A DNA stretch of 64,000 nucleotides from contig OY744461.1 of assembly GCA_963556145.1 (NCBI GenBank), positions 868,001-932,000 of the forward strand, written 5' to 3'. This DNA is from Hygrocybe punicea. Lineage: Eukaryota > Basidiomycota > Agaricomycetes > Agaricales > Hygrophoraceae. Below the pieces are notes generated by a model. The model saw only the letters and a list, made by a program, of their open reading frames with translations, had not been told where the DNA came from and searched no databases. Of this stretch, positions 45,886-57,914 are shown piece after piece; within the stretch, counting starts at the first letter, position 1; every line of letters starts with the position of its first letter. The position numbers and the translations under genes were made by a program.

Positions 45886-48800
45886 ATGCAGAGAATAAAG
45901 AAGTTCTTCAAACCTCTCCAGTTTCCATGCCCCCACCCAGGATGCAACAGATATTTCCGAAGCCGATCTGGCCATACACAGCACTTAAATACTCACATAA
46001 AACCACGGCCGAATCACCCTCCCATACAAACACCACCTCGCGACGCCCCATCTCAACGGGATGACACACCGAATTATGATGATCATGATATTGATCGTGG
46101 CTTACCTAACCCTCATGTGTTGATGGCTGATGGACAATTTATCGTTAACCACCCCATCATCGACGGTGAGTCAACTCCAGGTATGCTTGCACTTACCATA
46201 TTGATGCCAAATGTGATAGGCACCCCTTGTGATCCTGAAGGTGATGACCTTCCACCCAATACTCCCCCTTTCCCATCTACTATCAAAGCTATGAATGATT
46301 ATTCACCATATGCAGGCCGGGCCGAGTTCGAATTGGCAGATTTTCTGTTCCATGACATTGAGATGTCTGCGGGTAAAATCAACCGACATATGGAATTGCT
46401 AGCCGCTTTATATCCTGAGTCGGATCCACCTTTTGCAGATGAAAAGGAACTATATTCTACCATAGATGCTACACAGCTTGGCGATGCACTGTGGAAGTCG
46501 TTTGAAGTAGAATATGCCGGTGAAATAGAGGCAGAGGATCCACCACCTTGGAAAACGGCCACCTATGATGTTTGGCATCGCAATCTTTTGGACGTGATGG
46601 AATCCCAGCTCGGCAACCCTGATTTCGCCAAAGAGATGGACTATGCCCCCAAACGTGTCTACAAGAATGCCAAACGACAGTACACCAATTTGTTCTCTGG
46701 GAATTGGGCATGGGAGCAGGCGGTAAGCTGCCCAATTGGTAATCTAACTGAAACTAACAACCCTTGAAATGACAGGACCTCATTGCCGAAGACCCAGAAA
46801 ATCATGGTGCTATGTTTGCACCTATTGTGTTAGGCAGCAACAAAACAACCATGTCAGTCACCACTGGCCAGAATGAATACTATCCACTATATGCATCACT
46901 TGGACCTGTACATAATAATGTCCAGTGAGCACATCAAAATACTGTGACATTGGTGGGCTTTCTTGTGATTGCAAAGAGAGTGTTTTGTTGTTGTCCTTAG
47001 GTTTGGCAACTAACCTCCCTGGCCCAGCTGATCATGAGTTTCAAGATGACCCGGATTTCCGACGCTTTCGCCGACAACTGTTTCACACATCCCTGGCACA
47101 TATTCTTCAATCCCTCAAACCACATATGATCAAGCCACGCATTACCCGATGTGGTGATGGACACTTCCGCCATGTCATTTACGGTGTGGGACCATATATT
47201 GCGGATTACCCTGAACAGGCATTACTGGCCTGTATAGTTCAGGGCTGGTGTCCAAAGTAAGTCTACAGTCATCATTTTAAACCCATGCACTTCGCTGATT
47301 AAATATTCAGGTGTCTTATACCAGCAGATAAACTGGATTTGGCGGAACCATGTGGGCTTCGATCACATGTGCATACGGATGCACTTCAAGAGGCGTTCAC
47401 CGCTCAGGAACTATGGAATGGGTATGGCGTGGTCGGCAATGTCACAGTATGTTAGCCGATGTTGCTAAAAGATATCTTTATTTACTCCAATCAAACAGCC
47501 ATTCACAGTATACTTCCCGCAGGCTGATATCCATGAGCTCTTGTCACCCGATATCCTCCACCAAGTCATCAAAGGATCATTCAAGGACCACCTCGTAACC
47601 TGGGTGGTTGACTATATAGAACACACACACACACTGGCCAATGCATGCAAGATGCTGGCTGATATAGACCGTCAAATAGTGGCTGCCCCTGCCTTCCCTG
47701 GTCTACGTCGGTTCCACCAGGGCTGAAACTTCAAACAATGGACCGGTGATGATCCCAAGGCACTTATGAAGGTATCTTATAGCCTCTATAAAATTATCAT
47801 ATTTCATTGCTCTCAACAGGTCTTTTTGCCGGCAATTGTTGGTTATGTACCTGACCAAATGGTCCGTGCAATAAGTTCATTCATGGACTTCTGTTATTAT
47901 GTACGCCGGTCAGTTGTAGACAAGGACACGTTATGTGCAATTGACATGGCTCTGGCCAACTTCTGACAAGACCGTGTTATCTTTGTGGACACTGGTGTCC
48001 GTAACAACTTTGTACTCCCTCGACAACATTCCCTCGACCACTACCGACGTGGCATACAACAGTTTGGGGCCCTCAATGGCCTTTGTTCTTCAATCACCAA
48101 GTCAAAACACATAAAGGCTGTCAAAAAGCCCTGGCAACGATCAAGCCACTGGAAAGCACTGGGCCAAATGTTACTCATTAATCAAAGGCTTGACAAGCTT
48201 GCAGCGGCTAAGGTCAACTTTGCTCACCGTAAAATGCTTGACGGCCCAAGCACTGGGATACCTGTGATGGTCGACGTGGCCCCTCTTGCCCTCGTGTTGC
48301 CCACTGTCAACGAGACAGGTAACGATGATGACGTGGACGAGGGCCCAGTGGATGGAAACAGATATGAGGGTGATGTTTCGCTGGCAAGAACCAAAGGTAC
48401 GTGTAATGTGTCTAAATGTTAATTCATAACTCAAACCCATGACAGCACGAGGTTATCCGGGCCATGTGAAGGTACTCATACTCTACATCCAGCAACCACA
48501 CCTTCAAGAACATATTGGCCGCTTCCTTTATGATGTATTACATCCAGATTCCATCATTCCGGGTGCCAACGTTTTTCTAGAGTCCTCGTCCTCGTTTCCG
48601 CGATCACTGGCTTGTCCGGTCTCCTCCTGGTCCCTTTCTGTGGCTGCATCAGCCCCCCTTTTTGCTGCCTCTGCCGCCTTCGCCCTTTCCGCCGCCTCCT
48701 CGAGACTGTCCATTGTTTTCAGGCCAAGTACGTGTGTATTATTCGGCCACCTCAATCTACTATGCACCCAGTGATGTCTCGGGAGTTGGTGGTATGCACT

Positions 48801-49224
48801 GGGAGGTTATTCGAGCCACACCATCATGGTATAAAGGTGCAGCACGATACGACACAGTCTTTATTGCCAAAGACCAGGAACAGGACAGATTCTATGGCTT
48901 ACACATTGGACATGTACGCCTTTTTTTTGATTTTCACTTTGCCGACATTCTGTACCCTGTGCACTTGTTGAATGGCTCATCCCTTCTGATTTGCAGCCCT
49001 GTGAGCTCACCAGGATGTGGATTGTCAAACCTCATATTGTGAGAGGGCAATGGGCAATGTCAGTAATACACATGGACATGATCCTGCGGGGTGCACATTT
49101 GATGGCAGTCTATGGTAAACAGCGTTTGCCACGTAATTTTGGCTTCCAGCACACTCTATATGCGTTCCATTCTTACTACGTCAACAAGTATATAGATCAC
49201 CATAGTCATGAAATTGCATTTTAA
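45886..49224 (+). pseudogene. Plavaka transposase, three in-frame TGA codons
   Basis: The product starts MQRIKKFFKPLQFPCPHPGC and has an N-terminal C2H2 finger (CPHPGC...HTQHLNTH). Next come an acidic region, then the Plavaka core NLFSGNWAWEQA, spliced (intron 46723-46775) to DLIAEDPENHGAMFAPIVLG, TGQNEYYPLYASLGPVHNNV, RRFRRQLFHTSLAHIL and IADYPEQALLACIVQGWCPK. The RNase H-fold part includes FPQADIHELLSPDIL, FVLPRQHSLDHYRRGIQ, FGALNGLCSSITKSKHIKA and SGVGGMHWEVIRATPSW, ending in SVIHMDMILRGAHLMAVYG. About seven introns. TGA at 46926, 47724 and 47964 stand where the family has Arg (CGA). Otherwise well preserved. Confidence 0.85.
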
Positions 49225-49346
49225 GAGTTGGCTCTATATGAAAGCATAAGCTCAACCAAGAAAGCGAGAAGCATGTAAAAACTTCGATAAGTTCGCTGAG
49301 AAAAGCGTAAGCAAGATTAAATAAGCACTAAGCCGAAATAAGACAT

Positions 49347-49362
49347 TGTAGATCTTCTGATG
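49347..49362 (-). repeat. Plavaka terminal inverted repeat, right
   Basis: Read on the minus strand: CATCAGAAGATCTACA. It is followed by AG, the target duplication, and then by the Tnp2 start exon. Confidence 0.9.
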
Positions 49363-49583
49363 AGTACTGGGGACAGTCGCAGAAGTATTTTTCACTCATC
49401 TAATGAACAACAAATAAGTAAGTTTTTCCTCGCAAACTTGAGAAAGACAATGACATGAGTGAGTCGAGAGTTTGTTACACTTGTTACAATCGACGTTACA
49501 ATCGATTGTGGTACCTTATTGTATCTTATTGTTTGTAAATGGATATAAAAGGAATTACTGTATATATATAAAATTTAAAATAC

Positions 49584-51125
49584 TGTTACGTTTCCAACTC
49601 CGCTTCCAACCCCAATGCCCATTCCGATACCCACCATGATGATTCTGCACTACACACCTTCCTTTTTCATTTCTTTTTGTCCTTTGTCTTCTTTTCAATG
49701 TCATTGTTTCTTCTTTTGGAAATCCTTGTATTTTCTTATTCTTGTTCTCTTTTTGTCCCTTCTTCTAGAACAATCCAGACCAACCATGGACATATCCCAC
49801 ATGACCTTGTTGTACCCAAATAGTCTCCTTGCCAATGGACGTCACCGACATTGTCTTTTCCCTTCGATATCTTGTTTACGCTATCCCACGACAAACCGAT
49901 CACAATGGCTGTACTCCCGACACAGCTCATTACCGTAATTGTTATTGGCAGCATTGCCATCACCTTCCTGATCAGTTTCTACATTGTCATGATCTATCTT
50001 TGGCATAGACGCCCTTCCACCATTGATACATCCGACTTCCACCTTGACAATATATCGACACGTAATTGACAATTGCCATTCTCGGATATTTGGTTTCCAT
50101 ATTCATACCCTGTGCCTACCATTATCCTCCCTGACGATCCAATGACATTCCTCACCTGCATGCAAACTCTGAACAATCCCCGATCACGAGACATTTCACT
50201 GTTCTCTCTAATCCGACCATCACTGGAGCATACTCTTTTGGACTTCGACCACAGACCATACGACTTCCCAAACAGTGAACCAACCCCTATCGTATATTGT
50301 TCGCATGACACCGCTTCAATGCAGTACCCGACGACTTGTTCCTACAGCTTGTCACTCATGCCATGACTCGAAACCTGGACCCACATTCATTTATCCTTTT
50401 CCATCTATAATCTTGATACCTCCCACACTCGTTTACAATGATACCCTTTCTTGGACAAATACCAACATCAGGTGGACCGCATTGTTCCACACACAGGACA
50501 AGACACCACCCCTCGATATGTCATTGACACAGACATCGTCATCTGGTACAGCTTATGCTGTTCACATGTCTGACCTCGACTAGCCCACTGTCCTAGTTGG
50601 TTTTTTCCTCTATACATTCCTTCATTTTCTTCCATACCAACCTTGCCGCTATATCCACGCTACCTCAAGACACTCTTATCACCAACCCCACACTGGACAA
50701 TACCCATCTTCGACCCGACCATGCAATGCACTTGCCAAACTGCGCACTTGCAAGTGTAGACCCCAAATTGGCAATTCTGCATGTCACATGATCTGATGAC
50801 AAATTATCCGAGTCATCTGGACCTCTTCTATCCTCAATGACACCCGGGCCTCCAGTTGGATCGCGAGAACATCGACATGAGGACGCCTCATGTACGCCTC
50901 ATGGTGAACACATGGTAGAGTTGGACATGTTGTGGCTTCATGGTTGTATTTCTATTTACCTCCCCTCAAGACCAGTCACTATATATACTGTTCTTATTGT
51001 TGGTTCGGACTTTTTCTTCTTTTCCTTTCTTTACGTTTAGTCTGGTTCTTGGGGCAGACCCCCTTATCTTGGGTAACCCCCACGGTTCGCAAGGACATTG
51101 TACCATGAACCCCCCCTCTTAGTAG
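49584..51125 (+). repeat. Third LTR copy, 3' end cut by hAT copy 2
   Basis: The LTR starts TGTTACG at 49584, is preceded by AATAC, and follows the LTR of 3672 through the U3 ORF, TATA box and self-primer block up to CCCCCTCTTAG, where the hAT terminus begins. The last about 120 bp of the LTR are missing and not found beyond the hAT copy in this window. It keeps the membrane ORF (49905-50069, 54 codons, two-codon in-frame deletion). Confidence 0.88.
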
Positions 51126-54100
51126 TAGTGTTGCCATGGCTTGGTCCGAAACCGTGAGCTGATTGAGCCGAGCCAAAGATTAGCCGAGCCGAGCCATTGC
51201 TCGGCTAATGGTTAAACCTTGGCTTAGCCACGGCTAGCCGTTTTTAGCCGTTATAAACTTCCAAATTAGGAAATTTAATAAATTTGAGGTCTTCGGTGTG
51301 TTTGCTGCCTTGCAGCTTGTTGTCTGGCATTGCCCACAGCTCACAATGTCGCTAGACAGCTGCTGTACTAATGCAAGATTGGTTTTTGTGTAAAATACAA
51401 TGTCAAAGATAATGCAATGCCCTTTTAACCGGTGCAGAGGGCACGAATCAGCTGTCCATTAACATTTCATTGGCCTTGCCACATTACCGTGCCCACAACC
51501 AACCTATCGACCATCACATCATGGAGCATGTTCGTCGGCAGCGAAATCATTGGGGTCAATCCAACTCAAAGTTGTACGTAGCACTCCCAGACGGTCAAAT
51601 TTCTTATTCCATCATTCTACTGTAGTGTCGACATGTGCCTCGCTCCAAGTTTCACCTTGAAGTCTAAGCCGTCAAGTCTGATGTGACCATTAGGCATCTT
51701 ACTCTGCTGGATTCGTTAATCGTATCATGTACCACGTAACTCTCAACAACAACGTACATGACTCATGGGGCGTTGACGCGTTTGGTGAAAAAGCAAAGCA
51801 AAACATGGCGTCGCTGAGGTCATGGCCTGGGATTGGGATGGTGATGACGATGAGAGATGGCAGGTGGAGAGCGAAGACAACATACCTGCTGGGCTACCGC
51901 CAATTGGGATCTTGAAATAGGGTCTGGGCATGGCTGGGGGTAAGGAAGGGGTGCGGTGCAGGCATTGAGGATTATATAGGGTGTAGCCTAGTTAATCGCT
52001 CCTGCGCCAATAACGGTGTTGTCTCCAACGGCATGTAGACACTTGATATCCATTAAGCGCACAAGATAAGACACTGAAAGGAATCATTGCTCACCAAGAC
52101 TGTCAGCTGCCATTCTTTTCTTGAACTTGAGACCCAAAACACTCGTAGCAGGCCGAAAAAATGTTGGGCAAAAGCACGTTCGGCCATGAAGGAGGATAGA
52201 ATGGTCCATGTAGGCTAATCCCATCGAAATTAGACAACATTTTGTGATGCGTTATTGTTTGACTGATATACCTCGAAAGAACCATGGCCCAGGGCAAATG
52301 TCCCAGACATTCTGCCGAAACAATTGTCAAAAGGAAGAACGTGAACATGTTGCTACATCAGCTACATGCACGTTGACATGAAATCGCCAAGTTTGTTGCC
52401 GAGAGAACACGTAAAACACGCCAAGACACTGCCAGTGCATGGGGGGATATGAAAAGGTGACGACAAGGAAAAGGTTCACTGGTGCACAGCACTGGTGAAA
52501 CAGACAGGGAGAGAAGGAGGCAAAATGTGGGCCAGACAACAAGATCAGGATAGCAAAAGAAGGGAGATGCAGAGATGACAGAGACGACAGAGAGAAAACT
52601 TTGCTAGTGCTCAGCACCGGTAAAGTTGGTAGTGAAAGTGGTGAGACAAGATTTTGCTGGTGCTGAGCACCAGCAAAGTTGGTCGACATCGAAGAGATTG
52701 AAAAGGTTTTGCCCTTACCAAGTAGTCGAGTCTCATGGTCACATGATTGGGTTAGTTTATGCGTCTTTGTCTAAGTCTTTTCTCTCATCTCCCCTTGATT
52801 GAATTGTAGGGAGATTTTCTGCCACTGTCGATGCTCTCTACTCTTTGCTGTGGCTGGCTGCTGGCATCGTCTTCCGACTCTTTCCCCACCTTTGGCGCAC
52901 TGGCTTGTCACTTCTCTCCTCTCGATTGAATCGTAGGGAGACTTTGGCTGTGTTATCTATCAATGCCGACCCACACACTGCGGTTCTTATCTGCCATTTC
53001 GCTATGGCTGGCGTCGTCTTCTCCCTGCTCTTTGCTTCCCCTGCTCTGGGTATGTTGACTTATGCCCATGTCTCTTCACGATGGGTTTGTTCATTCTTAT
53101 TTGTATTTTTCACCAAGATCTGCCCGTTCGATGCCAGGAATAGATCACAAACTCACCATTGCAACGTTGGCTGCAATGTGTCTGCGTGCTGCTGCATTTA
53201 GTACCACCTTCTTATTTTATTTTAAATCTCTTCACCTTTTTGCTTCGCCACTGCTGAGACGTGCACATTTTTTCTATTGTACTTTTGCCAATATCTGTGT
53301 TTCATGTGTATTTCATAAGTCTGCCATCAAACTCACCTGACACCTTCTATCTGCATATTCAACCTGTTCACCACGTTGTACAGGGGTGCAGTCTCGTAGG
53401 AATATTAATTGTCAGTAAGGGCGTGGTTCGTGGCAGGATACACTCATACGACGATACACATGTTTGCGATACATGTTGGTTGAGATGGACACTTTGCCAT
53501 GAGGCAACATCATTGGAAATGTAGTAGAGCTATCCATATCCGGAGGTCCAGTAAATTGAAAATGATGTTAGTCGTCAATTGAAATATATTCAGCTATTTA
53601 GAGCTAAACTCTGCATAACTCTTCAGACCAACATGCCTCCTCGTCGTGCACCCAAAAAGTCAAAGACGACTGCCTTTGCGAATGGCGCGCTTCAAACATC
53701 CTTCCGAATTCAAGGTATATATTTCATTTTAAACCTGCTTCTATATGGTACTGACACTCGCATACATTTCTAGTACCTCAACCATCCACTGCCACTACCG
53801 AACAGATCCGCCGAGACAAGGGAAAAGGCAAGGCTGTTGAAGTAGATCTTGAAGTCGACACCTTTGGCCCAGGTTTCCTATCAAGTCACATTGTTCAACC
53901 CATTACACCCATGCCAAAAGCAGGGCCTACGATATCGCGTTATTCCCAGTGCAGGGTTGTTTCTGTGAAAGCTAATGATTCGGACAATGTAGCAACAGCT
54001 ATCGACATATTGTTTATGCCATCTCCCTGCTCACGCCATGGTCGTCATCAGCAAAGGAAGATGCCTGTTACGTCAACCCCTCGCAAGCAACCCTCTCCCG

Positions 54101-54510
54101 AAAGTCCAATCATACCTACAAGACATGTCACATTTCAGTTACCGTCGAGTTCTCATGACGATGATATCTTCTCCCTGTTTTCACCTCCACAACCCTCGAC
54201 TTCACAGCAACCACCTTCACTCCCATTTTTTGATCTGGAAAATACTATGCCCCCACCAATGTCGCCAGCGTCAATGTCCAGCTCTGGGTCCAGCTCCGGG
54301 TCAAAATCCACCCATAACCGATGGCCACCTGCAGCGAATCCAGCAGCTCCTTCACCGCAAATGGATGGTCCTGCGGTCAACAAGACTCGTCACATCGCAT
54401 CAGATGTGTGGACTTTCTTTGAAAAGAGGGGAAACCAGCAGATTTGTACTTTCTGCGGGTATGTTCTTTCAACAGCCTGGTTATTATATCATGTTTGACG
54501 ACTTTAATAG
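51126..54510 (+). mobile_element. hAT DNA transposon, copy 2 (inverted, 3' truncated)
   Basis: Starts TAGTGTTGCCATGGCTTGG inside the LTR and is collinear with copy 1 (11223 down to about 1610), lacking the LTR-element insertion. An extra stretch of about 92 bp at 53183-53280 is absent from copy 1. Homology stops at 54510, the exact 3' end of an intron; sequence beyond is unrelated. The transposase ATG is retained here (53633). Confidence 0.88.
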
Positions 54511-54583
54511 GCACCAGATTCAGCAAGATATTACCAACTCACTTGGTATCCCTGAAAATGAGATCACCCAAATGACTTGGGGA
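53633..54583 (+). pseudogene. hAT transposase N-terminus, truncated
   Basis: Exons 53633-53714 and 53774-54458 (introns 53715-53773 and 54459-54510) encode MPPRRAPKKSKTTAF, a basic start, then a Ser/Pro-rich region and the first half of a BED finger (DVWTFFEKRGNQQICTFCG). After the last intron the reading continues only 24 codons into unrelated sequence (HQIQQDITNSLGIPENE) before a stop. The nuclease domain is missing. At 54319-54321 this copy has CGA where copy 1 has TGA. It serves as the reference for copy 1 decay. Confidence 0.8.
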
Positions 54584-54589
54584 TAGCTG

Positions 54590-55565
54590 AATCAGCCTGA
54601 GATATATCCTGGCCCAACTGGGATGGTTTAGGCTGATGTTCTCAGGATATATCCTGGGCCAACTGGAATGGTTCAGGCTGATGTTTCCAGGATATATCCT
54701 AGCTGAACTGACATGGTTCAGGCTGAATTTCTCAGGATATATCCTAGCCCAACTGGGATGGTTCAGGCTGATGTTTCTAGGATATATCCTGGGCCAACTG
54801 AGAAGGTCTACGCTAGTGCTGTCAGGATATATCCTGGCCCAACTGACATGGTTCAGCCTGATGTTCTCAGGATATATCCTGTGCCAACTGACATGGTTCA
54901 GGCTGAATTTCTCAGGATATATCCTGGCCCAACTGGGATGGTTCAGGCTGATGTTTCCAGGATATATCCTGGCCCAACTGGGATGGTTCAGGCTGATGTT
55001 TCCAGGATATATCCTGGGCAAACTGAGAAGGTCTAGGCTGGTGCTGTCAGGATATATCCTGGCCCAACTGACATGGTTTAGGCTGAATTTCTCAGGATAT
55101 ATCCTGGCCCAACTTGGATGGTTCAGGCTGATGTTCCCAGGATATATCCTGGGCCAACTGAGATGGTTCAGGCTGGTGCTGCCAGGCTATATCCTGGCCT
55201 AACTGGGATGATTCAGGCTGGTGTTTCCAGGATATATTATGGGCCAACTGAGATGGTCTAGGCTGGTGCTGTCAGGATATATCCTGGCCCAACTGACATG
55301 GTTTAGGCTGAATTTCTCAGGATATATCCTGGCCCAACTTGGATGGTTCAGGCTGATGTTCCCAGGATATATCCTGGGCCAACTGAGATGGTTCAGGCTG
55401 GTGCTGCCAGGCTATATCCTGGCCTAACTGGGATGATTCAGGCTGGTGTTTCCAGGATATATTATGGGCCAACTGAGATGGTCTGGGCTGATGATGTCAG
55501 GATATATCCTGGCTCAACTGAGATGGTCTAGGCTTATTGAGTCAGGATATATCCTGGGCCAACCT
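54590..55565. repeat. 45-bp tandem array, about 22 units
   Basis: Units of 45 bp, each carrying the palindrome GGATATATCC followed by a variant of TGGGCCAACTGAGATGGTT. Because 45 is a multiple of three, long stretches are open in several frames; the plus strand can read GYILGQLRWFRLMFP repeats and the minus strand RIYPGNISLNHPSWA. A 225-bp (five-unit) block is repeated at about 55185 and 55410, a higher-order repeat. I do not call it coding. Confidence 0.9.
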
Positions 55566-56392
55566 ACGACTCAGACTGGTTGCACATTCAAACATGACTG
55601 TCAAGTTCAGACCAATACTATCCATCCTGATTGTACTCCTGCTATAGATCATCCCCCACAATTGACTAAAATAGAATATGTGCAAGCAGATAGCTTCTTT
55701 TCAAAGCTAATCATATGAGCTTGGAGGTTCTTGAGAGGTTCCTTTTGTCAGCCAATGATGGTTAGTGCAGTGTTCATATGCACTTCAGGCTACCCCCAAG
55801 CCTGGGCAACTAGTTTCAACTCACTCCTAGTACTGAACCATCTACATGTTGGTACAAGTACTGGGCAGCCCTGGGACAAAACCATCATCCCTGGGACCAT
55901 ACATTGGGACATCTTGTTGTCCCTGGTCCAGTATATGGGATGGCCCATGGGACGACATTTGGTGTTGTGGCCCCATGGGACATCCCTACCAGAGGAGGTG
56001 TCTGGGGGCATTTGGGACGCCCCTTCCATAGGTATTTAATAGAAAACTCAGAATGATGATAGCATCTAGTTGTAAATTTCAAGGCCTTGTCATGGCCACT
56101 ATAGGTACCATGGGTGCTATAGCATAGTATAAGATTGTACATGCTTATTCTTTTGAGAGTCACAGAGCTGATTCTCATTCAGTTGTTTCCACATATAAAG
56201 ACAGAAGGAGTAGGAGAGGAAAAGGGCTGGAGATGTTGGGTAATGAGATGGGAAAGAGGAGGGTGTGCTCATAGTACCATCCCTTGTGCATGTGGCAATC
56301 TGAAGCGGTAATATTAGATCAGTGGCTTGGCACCTGATTAGCAATTGTCAACTCTGCCATGCCTTACCGGGGTCTCCACATTTTCCTGATGG
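55566..56392. other. Spacer with GGGACATCCC-like repeats
   Basis: Contains short repeated CCCTGGGAC/CATGGGACATCCC words (55860-56000). No supported gene. Confidence 0.45.
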
Positions 56393-57449
56393 TTGGTTGG
56401 CGAATCCTGGAGAACAGATGGTGCTAGACCATCCAAAGACATACAAAAATATCTCTGTGATTTCTTTGGACATTTGCTCAATTCTAGTCCGGTGCCCATT
56501 ATACCTCAGGCAATCCATGACCTCCTTCAACCTGATGCAGATGTGCATCTCAACTCAAATGTCTGCATCCACTGCGAGATGCTAGGTCTTCCAAATCAAA
56601 CTGTTTATTACATTGTCTCATCACCCAGATCTACCATAAAGGAATGTCCATTTCAACTTGCCTTGACTAGTGCAGCCTCTGTTGTTGAGATTGTGTGCCG
56701 TCAATGGGGTGAGCTTGTGCAGATTGCCCATCAGCTGTTGGGCAGGGGCATATCCTTCAAAGCCTGCATTCAAGGCGACCCTCGGCCACCACCCACTGAG
56801 TCAGTGCCTCATTATCCAGGTCTTGGTTATCGTCCAGTGGGATACAAGCCAGACTCTCTTGACTACGCTGCCCATGAGTCTCGTCGTCGTCAAATCTTAA
56901 CATCCAAGCATGGACGCACTGGTCTATTAGCAGGTGGCATCGTTGCTCGTATTGCCAGGGACACTGTCAGTTTCGAGGATGTGTGCTATGGGCCTTCAGA
57001 CAGCGTTTTTGAGGATGGTGTTTGCCTCTGGGACGGGAAAGAGTCCTATGCTTACTGGGATGATCAGCTAACTGAGGACGAGATGGATGTAATATGCGGT
57101 GTTTACAGAGTTGACACAGGTTAGTGATTCCCAGCAACTTGTGGAATGATCCTGATCATTTCTAGGTCAAAACGATGCAATGCACGGTCTGTGGCAGACG
57201 AGTGACATCTCTTGGTGGCTGAAGCCTTCAGCCTGGGAGGTTTCAGGCCTCAATGTGGGGTACTGGTCAAGAGATCGTGAGTCTTGGTTTCAAAAGCAAC
57301 TAGCAGATATCAAGTCTGGAAAAGCTGATCTGCGTAGCCCAGGAAAATGGAGACACTCACTCAAATTTATGAAGTCCTGTCAGCTTGTTGCCCAGAACAA
57401 TGAATCCCTCACAGCTCAGTTCCTCAATCATCCTCACTTGTACACATAG
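56393..57449 (+). CDS. TE-associated basidiomycete protein, unknown function (5' end uncertain)
   Basis: Exon 56393-57119 and exon 57166-57449 join through a 46-bp intron (GTTAGT...TTCTAG) in phase. The product contains HCEMLGLPNQTVYYIVSSPR, LGYRPVGYKPDSLDYAAHES, DGKESYAYWDDQLTEDEMDV and ISWWLKPSAWEVSGLNVGYW. I recognise this as a type of protein recurrent in Agaricomycete genomes near mobile elements, with no assigned function. The start is uncertain because upstream coding (about 56322) may belong to an earlier exon. No nuclease or binding motif is visible. Frame and splice sites are intact for what is seen. Confidence 0.55.
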
Positions 57450-57914
57450 GGTCAAGAGGGCCTATAGAGTCAGTTGCTACCATGATTTCATATTTTATGT
57501 ATCTTCAGTATTATATATAATAGTTTCAATTGCAAGCTCATATATATAGCGCTCATATGGTATTCTCCAAAGTGGGGAGCATGGATTTGGTGTAACATTG
57601 TTCACACACCTATTACACTATGTAAATTATTAATGAATCTTATGAAGAGGTTCATAGTTGTAGGGGAGTGAGTGAGCAGAGCATACATAATAAACAAAGA
57701 GAAGTGGGGCTACATATGCAGAGGAGGCTGGGCTGAAAATTGAACAAGTGTATTATGAAGAGGATTTGATCAGGATATCAGTGGTTATTACATTATTGGC
57801 TGTGCATACAATGGCTGACTGGGATGCAGATGCAGAGCCGAGATCTAATTTTCAATCTATGTTAAGGTTGGAGTGCTTCTTGAGGAAAGTGGACTTGGGC
57901 TTAAAGTAAGGCGA
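57450..57914. other. AT-rich 3' spacer
   Basis: No ORF or repeat of note. Confidence 0.4.

Larger units (their letters stand above)
43154..49362. mobile_element. Plavaka DNA transposon, full length, 6209 bp
   Basis: The 16-bp terminal inverted repeats (CATCAGAAGATTTACA on the left, CATCAGAAGATCTACA read from the right) differ at one position and are flanked by AG on both sides (43152-43153 and 49363-49364). Removing the element and one AG restores the Tnp2 reading frame, which fixes both ends exactly. Two divergent genes lie inside: a transposase (45886-49224, plus) and a partner of unknown function (45737-43588, minus), with subterminal AGCTTATA/TAAGC motifs and a hairpin at the left. Confidence 0.9.
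41463..49399 (-). pseudogene. Tnp2-type (CACTA/EnSpm) transposase split by a Plavaka element
   Basis: The minus strand starts at 49399 (MSEKYFCDCPQY) and is cut at 49363 by the Plavaka insertion. It resumes at 43153, so the join reads CDCPQYCGGTLQELSWSLYF in one frame, with a cysteine motif typical of fungal Tnp2 N-termini. Then come an acidic linker, LPLLNNMCNNSCIGYTG, HCPKCGQFRY, and after a TGA (41932-41934, CGA expected) the RNase H-like core: MISVDSAQLFQNKLSNCW, GAFIPGPNAPQNFDSFFFPS and SGLAGHQGYYSCRMYC. The gene is truncated at 41462 by the CACTGAGG terminus. It encoded a cut-and-paste transposase; now dead. Confidence 0.85.

Noticed and set aside
52845..53201. Hydrophobic 118-codon ORF in the hAT leader
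   Set aside because: Open in both copies but without a consistent start or end; the copy 2 insertion changes its end, and it is probably leader sequence.
54636..55202. 188-codon repeat protein in the 45-bp array
   Set aside because: Frames on both strands are equally open, and no start, splice or flanking domain favours one.
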